From: Lonepinella sp051851555
GTDB lineage: Bacteria > Pseudomonadota > Gammaproteobacteria > Enterobacterales > Pasteurellaceae
Length of the DNA: 48,069 nucleotides
Assembly (NCBI RefSeq): GCF_051851555.1
Contig: NZ_JBPDVH010000011.1
Span: forward strand, 1 to 48,069
Direction of reading: 5' to 3'
Both the position numbers and the translations under genes were made by a program. The first letter of the stretch is position 1. Each line of letters begins with the position of its first letter. The notes beneath the pieces are model-generated. The model saw only the letters and a list, made by a program, of their open reading frames with translations, ran no database searches and was not told where the DNA came from. Shown piece after piece: positions 23,809-32,641 of the stretch.

Positions 23809-25068
23809 ATGCAGAATGTTCCACTTTCAGATCGCCAAATTAATCACATTAGCCGTTGTGGCGAATGTGATGCCTTGGTGGCTGTTTCGCATTTAGCAAA
23901 AGGGGAACATGCGGAATGCCCTCGTTGTCATCATGATTTACAATCAGCGGATCGTTGGTCATTAAAACGTTGCGCCATCATTGCCCTTTCTATTCTGATT
24001 TTAATGCCTTTTGCGTTAAATTATCCGCTGTTAAGTGTGGATTTGATTGGTTCCCAAGTAGATGCCTCTATTTGGGGCGGGGTCTGGAAAATGGCCACCG
24101 AGGGATACCCTTACACCGCTTTTTTAATTTTTCTTTGTGCGGTGTTTATGCCGATTGCTTTTGCCTTGTTGGTGATTTTATTGCAACTGGCCAAGCTCAC
24201 CAGACAAAAACCTCGCAACCTGTTAATGGCCATTGATTATATTAAACCTTGGGTGATGTTTGATGTATACTTAGTAGCACTCGGCGTAACGGCTTTTAAA
24301 GTGCGAGATTATGCCACGCTTTCCTTTGATATTTATCTCATTGCATTTTTAGCCACGGCATTGTTGAATACGCTGTTGTTCGCCAAAATTAATCCGAAAG
24401 AATTATGGAATGATTTTTACCCGCAACACCTGAAATTATCGGAAATATCCGCAGAAAATCCACCGCACTTTTGTAGCAGTTGTGATTATACTTTTGAACA
24501 CCCTATCAAGGATCACAAGGGCAAAGATCGCTGTCCACGTTGCCATAATGAACCACATAAAGCTGCTGAAATCAGTTTGCAACAGACTTGGGCGGCCTTG
24601 TTAGCGGGAATTGTGATGATTTTTCCGGCCAATATGTTTCCCATTTCCTATATTTCTATGACCAATATTCCCAGTGGTGACACCTTGATTTCTGGGGTGG
24701 TTTCGTTTGTTAACATGGGCAGCTATTTTGTCGCTTTCGTGGTGTTCTTTGCCAGTATTTTTGTGCCGTTTAGCAAAATTATCATCATGCTCTATTTGTT
24801 ATTCAGCATTCATTTTAATTGGCGACATTCGATCAAATGGCAAATGCGCTTATTTCATATTGTGCATTTTGTTGGCCGTTGGTCCATGCTCGATTTATTT
24901 GTATTAGCCTTGATGATGTCCTTGGTGACACGAGGCCAAATTATTAATTTTTCAGTCGGTCCTGCCGCCATTTATTTCGGCTTATCGGTGTTTTTAACCA
25001 TGATAGCCACCACTACTTTTGATAGTCGTTTACTTTGGAAAATCTATGACGAAAGAAAATCAACCTGA
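23809..25068 (+). CDS. letA: LetA/PqiA-type membrane protein, partner of the MCE protein LetB
   Basis: 419-residue inner-membrane protein with two homologous halves. Each half starts with a zinc-ribbon-like Cys pair set (CGEC...CPRC near 17-41; CSSC...CPRC near 223-245) followed by four hydrophobic segments. LetA feeds lipids into the periplasm-spanning MCE tube LetB and is part of lipid transport between membranes. The next gene overlaps its end by 23 bp. The seven-MCE partner points to LetA (YebS) rather than PqiA. No clear ribosome site precedes the ATG. Confidence 0.87.
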   Translation: MQNVPLSDRQINHISRCGECDALVAVSHLAKGEHAECPRCHHDLQSADRWSLKRCAIIALSILILMPFALNYPLLSVDLIGSQVDASIWGGVWKMATEGYPYTAFLIFLCAVFMPIAFALLVILLQLAKLTRQKPRNLLMAIDYIKPWVMFDVYLVALGVTAFKVRDYATLSFDIYLIAFLATALLNTLLFAKINPKELWNDFYPQHLKLSEISAENPPHFCSSCDYTFEHPIKDHKGKDRCPRCHNEPHKAAEISLQQTWAALLAGIVMIFPANMFPISYISMTNIPSGDTLISGVVSFVNMGSYFVAFVVFFASIFVPFSKIIIMLYLLFSIHFNWRHSIKWQMRLFHIVHFVGRWSMLDLFVLALMMSLVTRGQIINFSVGPAAIYFGLSVFLTMIATTTFDSRLLWKIYDERKST

Positions 25069-27703
25069 TCTTGCTGTCACAGCACAGCCAGAAAATATTG
25101 CCACCGCTAAGGTTCGCAAAACTCGCCGTATTTCGCCGTTTTGGTTATTGCCGATTATTGCGCTAATTATCGGCGCGACCCTGTTCTTTCAAATTATTAA
25201 AGAACAGGGGGAAACCGTGCATATTACCTTTGCCAACGGTGATGGCTTAGTGGCCAATAAAACCCAAATTCGCTATCAAGGGCTACAAATTGGGTTAGTC
25301 AAAAAAGTCAACTTTACCGACGATTTAAAATTGGTGAAAGTGGAAGCCAGTATTTATCCCGAGGCCAAAACGGTATTACGAGAAAATACCAAATTCTGGT
25401 TGGTGCAACCTAATGCGTCATTAGCGGGCATTTCAGGCTTAGATACCTTAATTTCAGGCAACTATATCACGTTACAACCTGGGGACGGCGATTACAAATA
25501 CGATTTTGTGGCAGAAAGTGGTAGCCAAATTGTGCAATTAGCCGAGGGGGATTTACTGATTCATTTATTGTCTGATGATTTAGGATCTATCTCGCAAGGT
25601 GCCTCAATTTTCTATAAAAAAATGCCCGTAGGGAAAGTGTTAGATTACCGTTTTACACCTGATCAAAAACAGGTTGAAATCAATGTGGCCATTGAAAAAG
25701 ACTATGCGCACTTAATTAAAAAAGACAGCCGTTTCTGGAATATTAGCGGCATTCGTGCCAATATGGATTTATCCGGTATCAACTTAAACATTGACAGTTT
25801 ACAAGCCGTGGTGCGTGGGGCGATTACCTTTGATTCGCCAGAAAAAAGTGACGTCGCAGAAAATGAGCAACAATATACGCTCTACCCTGATTTATCCTCG
25901 GCGCAACGAGGGATTGAAGTCAATGTGACCCTGCCGGCGGAAAACAATTTCCAAGCGGGAAAAACCGAAGTATTTTATCAAGATATGCAAGTCGGTACCT
26001 TAACCTATATGGAAGAGGCGGGGCTTGATAATAATGTACGCAAAGGGAAATTATTATTGGCGCCGAATATGAACGACATTTTACGTAAAAATACAAAAAT
26101 TGTTGTGCGTTCGCCCAAAGTTGATCTCACCAAGTTAGATAAATTACCTGAACTTTTACGGGGACAATATTTAGACATTATTGCGGGAGATGGCGAACCG
26201 ACCACCGACTTCACCATTCTCAATGAAAAAGAACTGTTGCTCACACAAGCCAATGCGTTGCAACTCACCCTCACGGCGCCCGAAACCTATGGTATTCGTC
26301 AAGGACAAGAAGTGTATTACAATAATATCAGTATTGGTCGCTTAGTCGAACAACAAATTGACACCGACGGTGTCATATTTAAAGCCGTGATTTTTCCTGA
26401 ATATCGTGGTTTAATCCATGCGGACACACAATTTATTGCGGCGAGTAATTTTGATATTGCGGTGGGTGTGGATGGCTTGCGTATGCAAGCGCCTGCGGCG
26501 GGAAATTGGTTACAAGGTGGTATTCAAGTCGTTAACCAGTTGAAACAAGGCCACGCCAAAACGCAATATCCGCTTTATAAAGATCAAGAGCATGCGGATA
26601 TGGGCGTCACTGACAGCACGTTAAAACCCGCATTAACCTTGAAAAGCACCCAACTTCCGAATATTAGCAAAGGGTCTTTAGTGTTATATCGTCAATATGA
26701 AGTGGGCAAAATCTTAGATGTTCGTCCGTTAAAAGATCATTTTGATGTAGACGTGGCCATTTATCCAAAATTTGCCCATTTACTCACCAATAACAGCTTA
26801 TTCTGGGTTGAAAGTCCGGCACAAATTGACATTACACCGAAAGGGATCAGCATTCAAGCCAGCCCGATTGCTCGCTCACTGAAAGGCGCCATCAGCTTTG
26901 ATAACAGTGGCGGAGGCAAAAATCATACCTTATATGCCAATGAATTAGTGGCCAAATCCGCGGGCCAAGTGATTACGCTCACGGCGGAAGATGCCACCAA
27001 TTTAAGCAAAGGCATGAGTTTACGCTATATGGGGCTAACCGTTGGTGAAATCGACAGTATTCAGTTAGATAAAAACAATAACAAGATTATCGCAAAAGCC
27101 TTGATGAACCCGAATTATATGGGGATCGTTGCCAAAACTGGCAGTGTATTTAAGGTGATTTCGCCGGAAATTTCCGCCAGTGGCGTGGAAAATTTAGACA
27201 GTTTATTGCAGCCTTATATTGATATTGAAGTCGGGTCTGGCGCAGTGAAAAAACAATTTGTGCTATATGATAAAAATACCCCACAAAACAATAAATTCTT
27301 AAAAGGGGTTCCGTTTATCTTAGAAACCACTGATGCCTCCAATGTGACACAAGGTTCGCCTGTGATGTATCGTGGTGTCGATGTGGGGAAAATTCGGCAT
27401 TTAGAATTGAATAGTTTGGGCGATCGGGTGCTTATTCATATCATCATTGATCCTAAATACGCCCATTTGGTGCGCACTAATTCACAATTCTGGCTCTCCT
27501 CTGGCTATACTGCAGGCTTAGGTTGGTCGGGCATTGAAGTCAATACTGGCACCGTGCAACAATTATTGAAAGGCGGAATTTCCTTCTCTACCCCATCTGG
27601 TACGGTGGTTCAGCCACAAGCCAAAGCAAATCAGCGATTCCTGTTACAAATTCGCCGACCTGATGAATCTAAACAGTGGAATTCCGGCACCATGGCAGAA
27701 TAA
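25046..27703 (+). CDS. letB: LetB, seven-domain MCE lipid-transport protein
   Basis: 885-residue protein with an N-terminal anchor (WLLPIIALIIGATLFF) and seven MCE domains, each with the Y-x-x-x-x-V/I-G-x-(L/V) core. The cores are YQGLQIGLV, YKKMPVGKV, YQDMQVGTL, YNNISIGRL, YRQYEVGKI, YMGLTVGEI and YRGVDVGKI. Seven domains is the LetB (YebT) count; PqiB has three. LetB stacks seven rings into a tunnel from inner to outer membrane. The start is inside the end of letA, so the two are coupled. I used ATG 25046 rather than the upstream GTG of the open frame. Confidence 0.93.
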   Translation: MTKENQPDLAVTAQPENIATAKVRKTRRISPFWLLPIIALIIGATLFFQIIKEQGETVHITFANGDGLVANKTQIRYQGLQIGLVKKVNFTDDLKLVKVEASIYPEAKTVLRENTKFWLVQPNASLAGISGLDTLISGNYITLQPGDGDYKYDFVAESGSQIVQLAEGDLLIHLLSDDLGSISQGASIFYKKMPVGKVLDYRFTPDQKQVEINVAIEKDYAHLIKKDSRFWNISGIRANMDLSGINLNIDSLQAVVRGAITFDSPEKSDVAENEQQYTLYPDLSSAQRGIEVNVTLPAENNFQAGKTEVFYQDMQVGTLTYMEEAGLDNNVRKGKLLLAPNMNDILRKNTKIVVRSPKVDLTKLDKLPELLRGQYLDIIAGDGEPTTDFTILNEKELLLTQANALQLTLTAPETYGIRQGQEVYYNNISIGRLVEQQIDTDGVIFKAVIFPEYRGLIHADTQFIAASNFDIAVGVDGLRMQAPAAGNWLQGGIQVVNQLKQGHAKTQYPLYKDQEHADMGVTDSTLKPALTLKSTQLPNISKGSLVLYRQYEVGKILDVRPLKDHFDVDVAIYPKFAHLLTNNSLFWVESPAQIDITPKGISIQASPIARSLKGAISFDNSGGGKNHTLYANELVAKSAGQVITLTAEDATNLSKGMSLRYMGLTVGEIDSIQLDKNNNKIIAKALMNPNYMGIVAKTGSVFKVISPEISASGVENLDSLLQPYIDIEVGSGAVKKQFVLYDKNTPQNNKFLKGVPFILETTDASNVTQGSPVMYRGVDVGKIRHLELNSLGDRVLIHIIIDPKYAHLVRTNSQFWLSSGYTAGLGWSGIEVNTGTVQQLLKGGISFSTPSGTVVQPQAKANQRFLLQIRRPDESKQWNSGTMAE

Positions 27704-27718
27704 GGTCAGCACATACAC

Positions 27719-27754
27719 AAAAGGGCTATTCCTGACACAAGGATTAGCCCTTTT
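27719..27754 (+). terminator. Terminator of letAB
   Basis: AAAAGGGCTA / TAGCCCTTTT stem with a 16-base loop, 16 bp after the letB stop. On the minus strand it can also end grxD transcripts. Confidence 0.8.
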
Positions 27755-27779
27755 AATATATGGTACAAAACGAAAACGA

Positions 27780-28106
27780 TTATTCAGGGTGACGTTCAGC
27801 CACTTCTTTTAATAAGGTTTGTAATTCACCCGCTTGATACATTTCTAAAATAATATCACAGCCACCAATTAACTCGCCCTCGACCCATAATTGTGGGAAT
27901 GTTGGCCAGTTCGCATATTTTGGTAACTCCGCACGTACATCTGGATTTTGTAAAATATCCACGTAACCAAAAGGCACTTGGCAGTTAATTAACGCCTCTA
28001 CCGCACGGGCAGAAAAGCCACAGGAAGGCAATTTTGGGGAGCCTTTCATATAAATTAAAATCGGATTTTCGGCAATTTGTTTTTTGATTTTGTCTAATGT
28101 TTCCAT
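27780..28106 (-). CDS. grxD: Monothiol glutaredoxin Grx4
   Basis: 108-residue CGFS-type glutaredoxin. The active site is C29-G-F-S in KLPSCGFSARAV, followed by the glutathione-binding WPTFPQLWV and GGCDII. This class carries [2Fe-2S] clusters and works in Fe-S trafficking and iron sensing rather than general disulfide reduction. Monocistronic, facing letB. Confidence 0.96.
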   Translation of the reverse strand: METLDKIKKQIAENPILIYMKGSPKLPSCGFSARAVEALINCQVPFGYVDILQNPDVRAELPKYANWPTFPQLWVEGELIGGCDIILEMYQAGELQTLLKEVAERHPE

Positions 28107-28215
28107 TGGGTTTCCTTAATAATAAATTCTGTCTGTTAAAGTGCGGTTATTTTAACATAAGTTTTGAGCTTTGTGTAAAAGCCGACTGATTTTATCAACT
28201 ATCTTTGATGTACGA

Positions 28216-28998
28216 TTACCAACTACCGCCTGCGCCACCGCCATCAAAACCACCGCCACCGAATCCGCCACCGCTCGATCCGCCGCCAAAGCCACCGCCA
28301 AAACCGCCCCCGCCACCACGGCGACGACTGTTTAATACCGAGGCAGCAATAATCGCCGCATTTTGTAAATTATGGTTTGCTGTTGGGCTGATATAAGGTT
28401 TGCTACGCCAGCTAATTTCACCGAATAAGACAAACAAGATAAAAATCACCACCATAATAAACGGCACAATTTGATCCATGCTATCTTCTTCCACCGCTTG
28501 GGCAGCATATTCTCCTTTACTGGCGGCAATAATATGTTCTAAGCCTGAATTGATCCCTTGTGCATATTGGCCCTGTCTAAAATAAGGTAAAATAGCTTGG
28601 CGAATAACTTGGGATAAAAAGGCGTCGGTCAACACCCCTTGTAAGCCTTGGCCCGTGGCAATAAACACTTTGCGATCCTCTTTTGCCACCAAAAACAATA
28701 CGCCATTATTTAATTGCTTTCGCCCAATACCCCATTTATCCCCTAATTGGGCGGTATATTGCGAAATATCCTCACCATCTGTGGTCGGAATGATCACCAA
28801 CGCAATTTGTGAACTGGTTTCTTGACCATATTGAGATAACTTCGTTTCAAAATATTGGATTTCTTGCGCCGATAAGGTCTTGGTGTAATCATTCACATAG
28901 CGAAATGGATTGGGCACCTCTGGAAAGGTGGTTGCTTTCGCCACAACACTGCACAAAATTAGGCTAAAAAATACCGCGGTTTTCAATAATTTAATCAT
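28216..28998 (-). CDS. TPM-domain protein with transmembrane segment and Gly-rich tail (YgcG-like)
   Basis: 260 residues from ATG 28998, which overlaps the preceding TPM gene by 8 bp. It has a signal peptide (LLKTAVFFSLILCSVVAKA), a TPM domain (about 30-170, including SQIALVIIPTTDG and VFIATGQGLQG), one membrane span (IVPFIMVVIFILFVLF) and a C-terminal tail rich in Gly, Phe and Ser (GGGFGGGFGGGSS). The TPM domain would lie in the periplasm with the Gly-rich tail in the cytoplasm. The family often sits next to lemA, as here. Function not established. Confidence 0.82.
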   Translation of the reverse strand: MIKLLKTAVFFSLILCSVVAKATTFPEVPNPFRYVNDYTKTLSAQEIQYFETKLSQYGQETSSQIALVIIPTTDGEDISQYTAQLGDKWGIGRKQLNNGVLFLVAKEDRKVFIATGQGLQGVLTDAFLSQVIRQAILPYFRQGQYAQGINSGLEHIIAASKGEYAAQAVEEDSMDQIVPFIMVVIFILFVLFGEISWRSKPYISPTANHNLQNAAIIAASVLNSRRRGGGGGFGGGFGGGSSGGGFGGGGFDGGGAGGSW

Positions 28999-29431
28999 TA
29001 ATAATGACCTCATTGGGTAATTCATTCACATCATCTGGTTGAATCGGGAAATAAAGCGATAATTCTTGACCAATTTTTTCAATCGCTGCTAATACGCCAA
29101 GGGTATATTGTTTTTCTTTAAAGTAACTGATCATTGTTTGACATTGATGTTGCCAAAATTCATCACCGACAAATTGATGAATACCTTGATCGCCAATAAT
29201 CGAACATTGATGATCTTTATGGGCAATGTAAATCAATACCGCATTACGTGCAGCGGTTTTGTGCATGTCTAATTGATTAAACACCGCCAAAGTGCGGTCT
29301 AAAACCAATGAATTTTTAGGCAAATGGCGTTCGATATAAACACGGAGTTCTGCGGAGGTCTGTTGTTCTAACTCAGCAATGGCGTTTTCAATTTGTTTTT
29401 TATCAAAGGGAATTCGGGAAAATAGAGGCAT
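28991..29431 (-). CDS. TPM-domain protein without signal or tail
   Basis: 146-residue protein made of little more than a TPM domain (TSAELRVYIERHL, NAVLIYIAHKDHQCSIIGDQGIHQF). It lacks the signal peptide and Gly-rich tail of its neighbour and so is probably cytosolic. Its final codons overlap the start of the next TPM gene by 8 bp. A palindromic intergenic element separates it from lemA upstream. Biochemical role unknown. Confidence 0.78.
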   Translation of the reverse strand: MPLFSRIPFDKKQIENAIAELEQQTSAELRVYIERHLPKNSLVLDRTLAVFNQLDMHKTAARNAVLIYIAHKDHQCSIIGDQGIHQFVGDEFWQHQCQTMISYFKEKQYTLGVLAAIEKIGQELSLYFPIQPDDVNELPNEVIIND

Positions 29432-29447
29432 AGTTTTCTTCGTTGTT

Positions 29448-29563
29448 TTACCCTCACCCTAGCCCTCTCCCAGAGGGAGAGGGGACGGTTTTGGGGATAG
29501 TTTAATTTTTTATTTTACCCTCATTATCCCCTCTCCCTTTGGGAGAGGGTTAGGGTGAGGGTA
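29448..29563. repeat. Palindromic intergenic repeat element (REP/MITE-like)
   Basis: The ends are 24-bp inverted repeats with one mismatch (TTACCCTCACCCTAGCCC... / ...GGGTTAGGGTGAGGGTAA). Each end also forms its own inner hairpin (CCCTCTCCC-AGAG-GGGAGAGGG on the left; CCCTCTCCC-TTT-GGGAGAGGG on the right). The middle is AT-rich. It fills the space between lemA and the TPM genes and has no ORF. Confidence 0.85.
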
Positions 29564-29578
29564 ATCTCTAACTATTTT

Positions 29579-30163
29579 CTAATTAAAACTCACCACTGGC
29601 GCATTTTCCGCACCCGCAGTAGATTTAAAATACGGTTTTTCTTTAAAACCTAAAATCATGGCGGCCAATTTGGTTGGGAATTGACGGACTTTTTGATTAT
29701 AGACTTTCGCTGCGGCATTAAAATCATTACGTGCTTTATTAATACGGTTTTCAGTTCCCTCTAATTGCGCTTGTAAATTCATAAAACCTTCATGGGCTTT
29801 TAATTCTGGGTATTTTTCGACGGAAACCAATAAACGAGATAAAGCCGATCCCACAGAATCTTGATTTTGTTGGAATTGGGCTAAATTTTCTTCGGTCATA
29901 TTGCTTGGATCAATTTTCACCTGTGTCGCTTTGGCACGCGCCTCAATCACGCCGGTTAAGGTTTCTTTCTCAAAGTTTGCTTGACCTTTGACGGTGTTGA
30001 CTAAATTCGGGATCATATCCGCACGACGTTGATATTGTGATTCCACATTCGCCCACACGGAATCAATTTCTTCTTCGGCTTTCACTAAGCCATTGTAACT
30101 TGACATTAAGGTGAAACCTGCGATTATCGCCACAAGGACAATCAGTAACCATTTTTTCATCAT
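29579..30163 (-). CDS. lemA: LemA family protein
   Basis: 194 residues: an N-terminal membrane anchor (KKWLLIVLVAIIAGFTLM), then a helical LemA domain with YNGLVKAEEEIDSVWANVESQYQRR, RRADMIPNLVNTVKG and ENRINKARNDFNAA. AAAGGA precedes the double ATG. It is upstream of the two TPM genes on the same strand, a common pairing. Probably a periplasm-facing scaffold; molecular role not settled. Confidence 0.93.
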   Translation of the reverse strand: MMKKWLLIVLVAIIAGFTLMSSYNGLVKAEEEIDSVWANVESQYQRRADMIPNLVNTVKGQANFEKETLTGVIEARAKATQVKIDPSNMTEENLAQFQQNQDSVGSALSRLLVSVEKYPELKAHEGFMNLQAQLEGTENRINKARNDFNAAAKVYNQKVRQFPTKLAAMILGFKEKPYFKSTAGAENAPVVSFN

Positions 30164-30180
30164 TATTCCTTTTTAATGTA

Positions 30181-30209
30181 AAAAGACCTAAACAACGTTT
30201 AGGTCTTTT
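30181..30209 (-). terminator. Terminator of ompA
   Basis: A perfect 13-bp inverted repeat AAAAGACCTAAAC / GTTTAGGTCTTTT with a 3-base loop lies between ompA and lemA. Confidence 0.9.
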
Positions 30210-30245
30210 AATCTTTATTTCATCTCGTGATGAGATAAATCTAAA

Positions 30246-31331
30246 TTACATAGTAACTTGTTTGTTACCTTGAACTTGAACGTCAACACGACGGTCTGGG
30301 GCTAAACAAGCGATTAATGCTTTACGTCCTTTAACGGCATCACAAGTGTTGCCAGTTACTGGATTTGCTTCACCGTAACCAGTTGCAGTTACAGAACCTG
30401 CATTAACACCTTTAGAAACTAAGTAGTTAGCTACTGTTTCAGCACGACGTTGTGAAAGTTTTAAGTTAGATGCATCATTACCGATACGGTCAGCATAACC
30501 ATTTACTTGAACAGCTGGGTTAGCTACTTGAGCGATTTCGCCGTAGATACCGTCTAAAGTTGCAGCCGCTTCAGGTTTTAAAGTCGATTTGGCGAATGCG
30601 AAAGTCACATCACTGCTTAAAGTGAAAGTTTTGTTAACCACTTCAGGAGCAGCCATAGGTGCCATACCTTGACCGAAACGGTAAGATAAACCTGCAGTTA
30701 CAGCGTGAATTTCTGGTGTGTAGTCGAAACGGCTACCATCAACATTTTTTAATTTACCTACATTGTTCAACCATGTGTATTCAACACGTGCAGCTAATTC
30801 TGGCGTAATTGCATACTCAACACCAGCGCCTAAAAGTAAAGAAGTTTTTAAGCTGTGAGCACGTTCTGCATCATTGAAAGTTTGGCCAGTAGCAGATGTT
30901 TTATAGTCTGAACGAACTAATGCTGCACCTACTTTACCGTAGAAATCTAAGCCAGCTAATGCTGGAGTCACGATACCTAGGTCAACACTTGGTTTTAATG
31001 TTAAGTGTACACCGTGGTTAGTATGTTTTGCTGTTGTTTCAGCTGCAGTACGAAGTTTCGCACGACCGAAGTCATCATAACCTAATTCAACCGCTAAACC
31101 AGTGTTAGCTTGGTTGATGATTTGATAACCACCGAATACACCGTAAGTTACAGAATTTTTCTGTGTACCGTATACGTCTTTATCAGTGCCTTCGTATTGA
31201 GTATAACCGTCATGGAATGATGCCCAACCTGCTTTAGCACCGGCATAGAATGTGTTTTGTTGTGGAGCTGCTTGAGCAACTGATGCTGCTGCTAAACCAG
31301 CGATAGCTAATGCGATAGCTGTTTTTTTCAT
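30246..31331 (-). CDS. ompA: OmpA-family outer-membrane protein (P5 type)
   Basis: 361-residue porin-like structural protein. It has a signal peptide ending SVAQA, an 8-strand barrel (about 22-215, ending GLSYRFGQ), a short Ala/Pro hinge, then the peptidoglycan-binding OmpA C-domain with NGYADRIGND, LSQRRAETVANYL and PDRRVDVQV and its disulfide pair (TCDAV...IACLAP). In Haemophilus this is the P5 adhesin; related proteins are major antigens of Aggregatibacter. AGAGGAT lies before the ATG. The leader is long (about 210 nt) with a 5' hairpin. Confidence 0.95.
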   Translation of the reverse strand: MKKTAIALAIAGLAAASVAQAAPQQNTFYAGAKAGWASFHDGYTQYEGTDKDVYGTQKNSVTYGVFGGYQIINQANTGLAVELGYDDFGRAKLRTAAETTAKHTNHGVHLTLKPSVDLGIVTPALAGLDFYGKVGAALVRSDYKTSATGQTFNDAERAHSLKTSLLLGAGVEYAITPELAARVEYTWLNNVGKLKNVDGSRFDYTPEIHAVTAGLSYRFGQGMAPMAAPEVVNKTFTLSSDVTFAFAKSTLKPEAAATLDGIYGEIAQVANPAVQVNGYADRIGNDASNLKLSQRRAETVANYLVSKGVNAGSVTATGYGEANPVTGNTCDAVKGRKALIACLAPDRRVDVQVQGNKQVTM

Positions 31332-31548
31332 TGTGATGATCCTCTTGTTTTAGTCATCTAATTTCAAAAAATATCAGCTGGATTCAGCTGAATTCCGAGT
31401 ACAAAAGATGTACTGTTTTATTATCTCTACCACAGAATTATGGTTTCGACATTTACCTATACTAGGGTTAATGAATTTGCCCTACTGTTCCTTTTGACAA
31501 ATTCACTTACCTTAACTCTCATTAAGGTAACGTTTCAAAAGTCTGCGT

Positions 31549-31577
31549 ATTATCCAATGATAAAATAGAAAAATCAA
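31549..31577 (-). promoter_or_regulatory. ompA promoter with long structured 5' leader
   Basis: On the minus strand TTGATT (complement of 31572-31577) and GATAAT (complement of 31549-31554) are 17 bp apart, giving a leader of about 210 nt. A perfect 9-bp hairpin (31507-31530) lies near the 5' end, and smaller ones follow, as in stable ompA mRNAs. The remaining 370-bp gap holds nothing else. Confidence 0.7.
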
Positions 31578-31704
31578 ATATTTTTTCGCAATACTGCTCA
31601 TTTACTAAGCAATCTCGCCTAAATTTGATTATTTATTAGTCATTGAATGCGTATTTCCCTTTTAAAACTGTGTTTATTATAGACGTACTTTTCTAAAATT
31701 TCAA

Positions 31705-32616
31705 TTATTTAACCGCATTTTCGATTTCAGTCACCATGACATCCATAGAGGCGAGCCCCCCAAACGCTAAATACCAGTTAGCGGCATTTAAATACACAAT
31801 ATGGTGATGTTGTGCGGCTTGAGTTTTATTAATTATTGCATTATCCAATACCTGTTTGGCGTTGTCAGTCTTATCTGTCACAGCCGCCGTACGGTCAATA
31901 ATTAATAAATAGTCAGGATTTTTTTCCGCCACATATTCAAAGCCAACACTGTTACCATGCACTGAGGCAGAAAGCGAGGTGTCAATTGGGGTGAAACCGA
32001 AGTTTTGATAAACCATGGCATAACGAGATTGATCACCAAAAGCACTGATTCGACTTTCATTAACTAAGGCCAATAAGGCGGTCTTACCTTTGGTTTTCTC
32101 CGCTAAGGCAGCCATACGTTTATCTAAATCCGCTAATTTTTGTTTCGCTTGAGCTTCTTTATCAAAGATTTGACCAATCGCCACAATATTAGATTGGAAC
32201 GTTGGATAGAAATTAGCAAAGTCATTTTCTAACATAAATACGGGTGCAATACCTTTTAAACGATCCAATAATTTTTTCTGTCTTGGTGAGGCAATAATTA
32301 AATCGGGGTTTAATTCATTGATTTTTTCAAAAGCGGGTTCTGGCGAGGTCCCCATATCGGCGTATTTTGCGTCTTGGAACTCGTCTAAATAAGCGGGAAT
32401 TTTGCCTTTTACGGTGCCGACGATCTTGGCTTTTTCATCCAATTCTCGCATCACATCAAGGGCAGCGAAATCTAATACCACCACTTTTTGCGGATTTTGT
32501 GGCACAATTTGCTTGCCCGCCGCATTTTCTACTTCAATATCTTTTGCTTGCGCAAAACCTGAGATACTGGTCACAATTAATAAGCCCAGTGCTAGTTTTT
32601 TTAATGTGTGTTTCAT
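31705..32616 (-). CDS. Catecholate siderophore-binding periplasmic protein, CeuE-like
   Basis: 303-residue class III periplasmic binding protein. The start at 32616 (MKHTLKKLAL) has AAGGA and a signal peptide ending GFAQA. The residues that bind Fe(III)-tetradentate catecholates in Campylobacter CeuE (His227, Tyr288 and three arginines) have counterparts with nearly constant offset: H220 (SVHGNS), Y282 (NWYLAFGG), R112, R198 and R242. It should therefore deliver ferric catecholates to the permease encoded upstream in the same operon. It is the last gene, 25 bp after the ATPase. Confidence 0.88.
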   Translation of the reverse strand: MKHTLKKLALGLLIVTSISGFAQAKDIEVENAAGKQIVPQNPQKVVVLDFAALDVMRELDEKAKIVGTVKGKIPAYLDEFQDAKYADMGTSPEPAFEKINELNPDLIIASPRQKKLLDRLKGIAPVFMLENDFANFYPTFQSNIVAIGQIFDKEAQAKQKLADLDKRMAALAEKTKGKTALLALVNESRISAFGDQSRYAMVYQNFGFTPIDTSLSASVHGNSVGFEYVAEKNPDYLLIIDRTAAVTDKTDNAKQVLDNAIINKTQAAQHHHIVYLNAANWYLAFGGLASMDVMVTEIENAVK

Positions 32617-32641
32617 CGTTTTTCCTTTTCTAAAATAAATC

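Noticed and set aside
28205..28396. Pro-rich plus-strand frame
   Set aside because: It is the reverse complement of the Gly-rich tail of the TPM protein.
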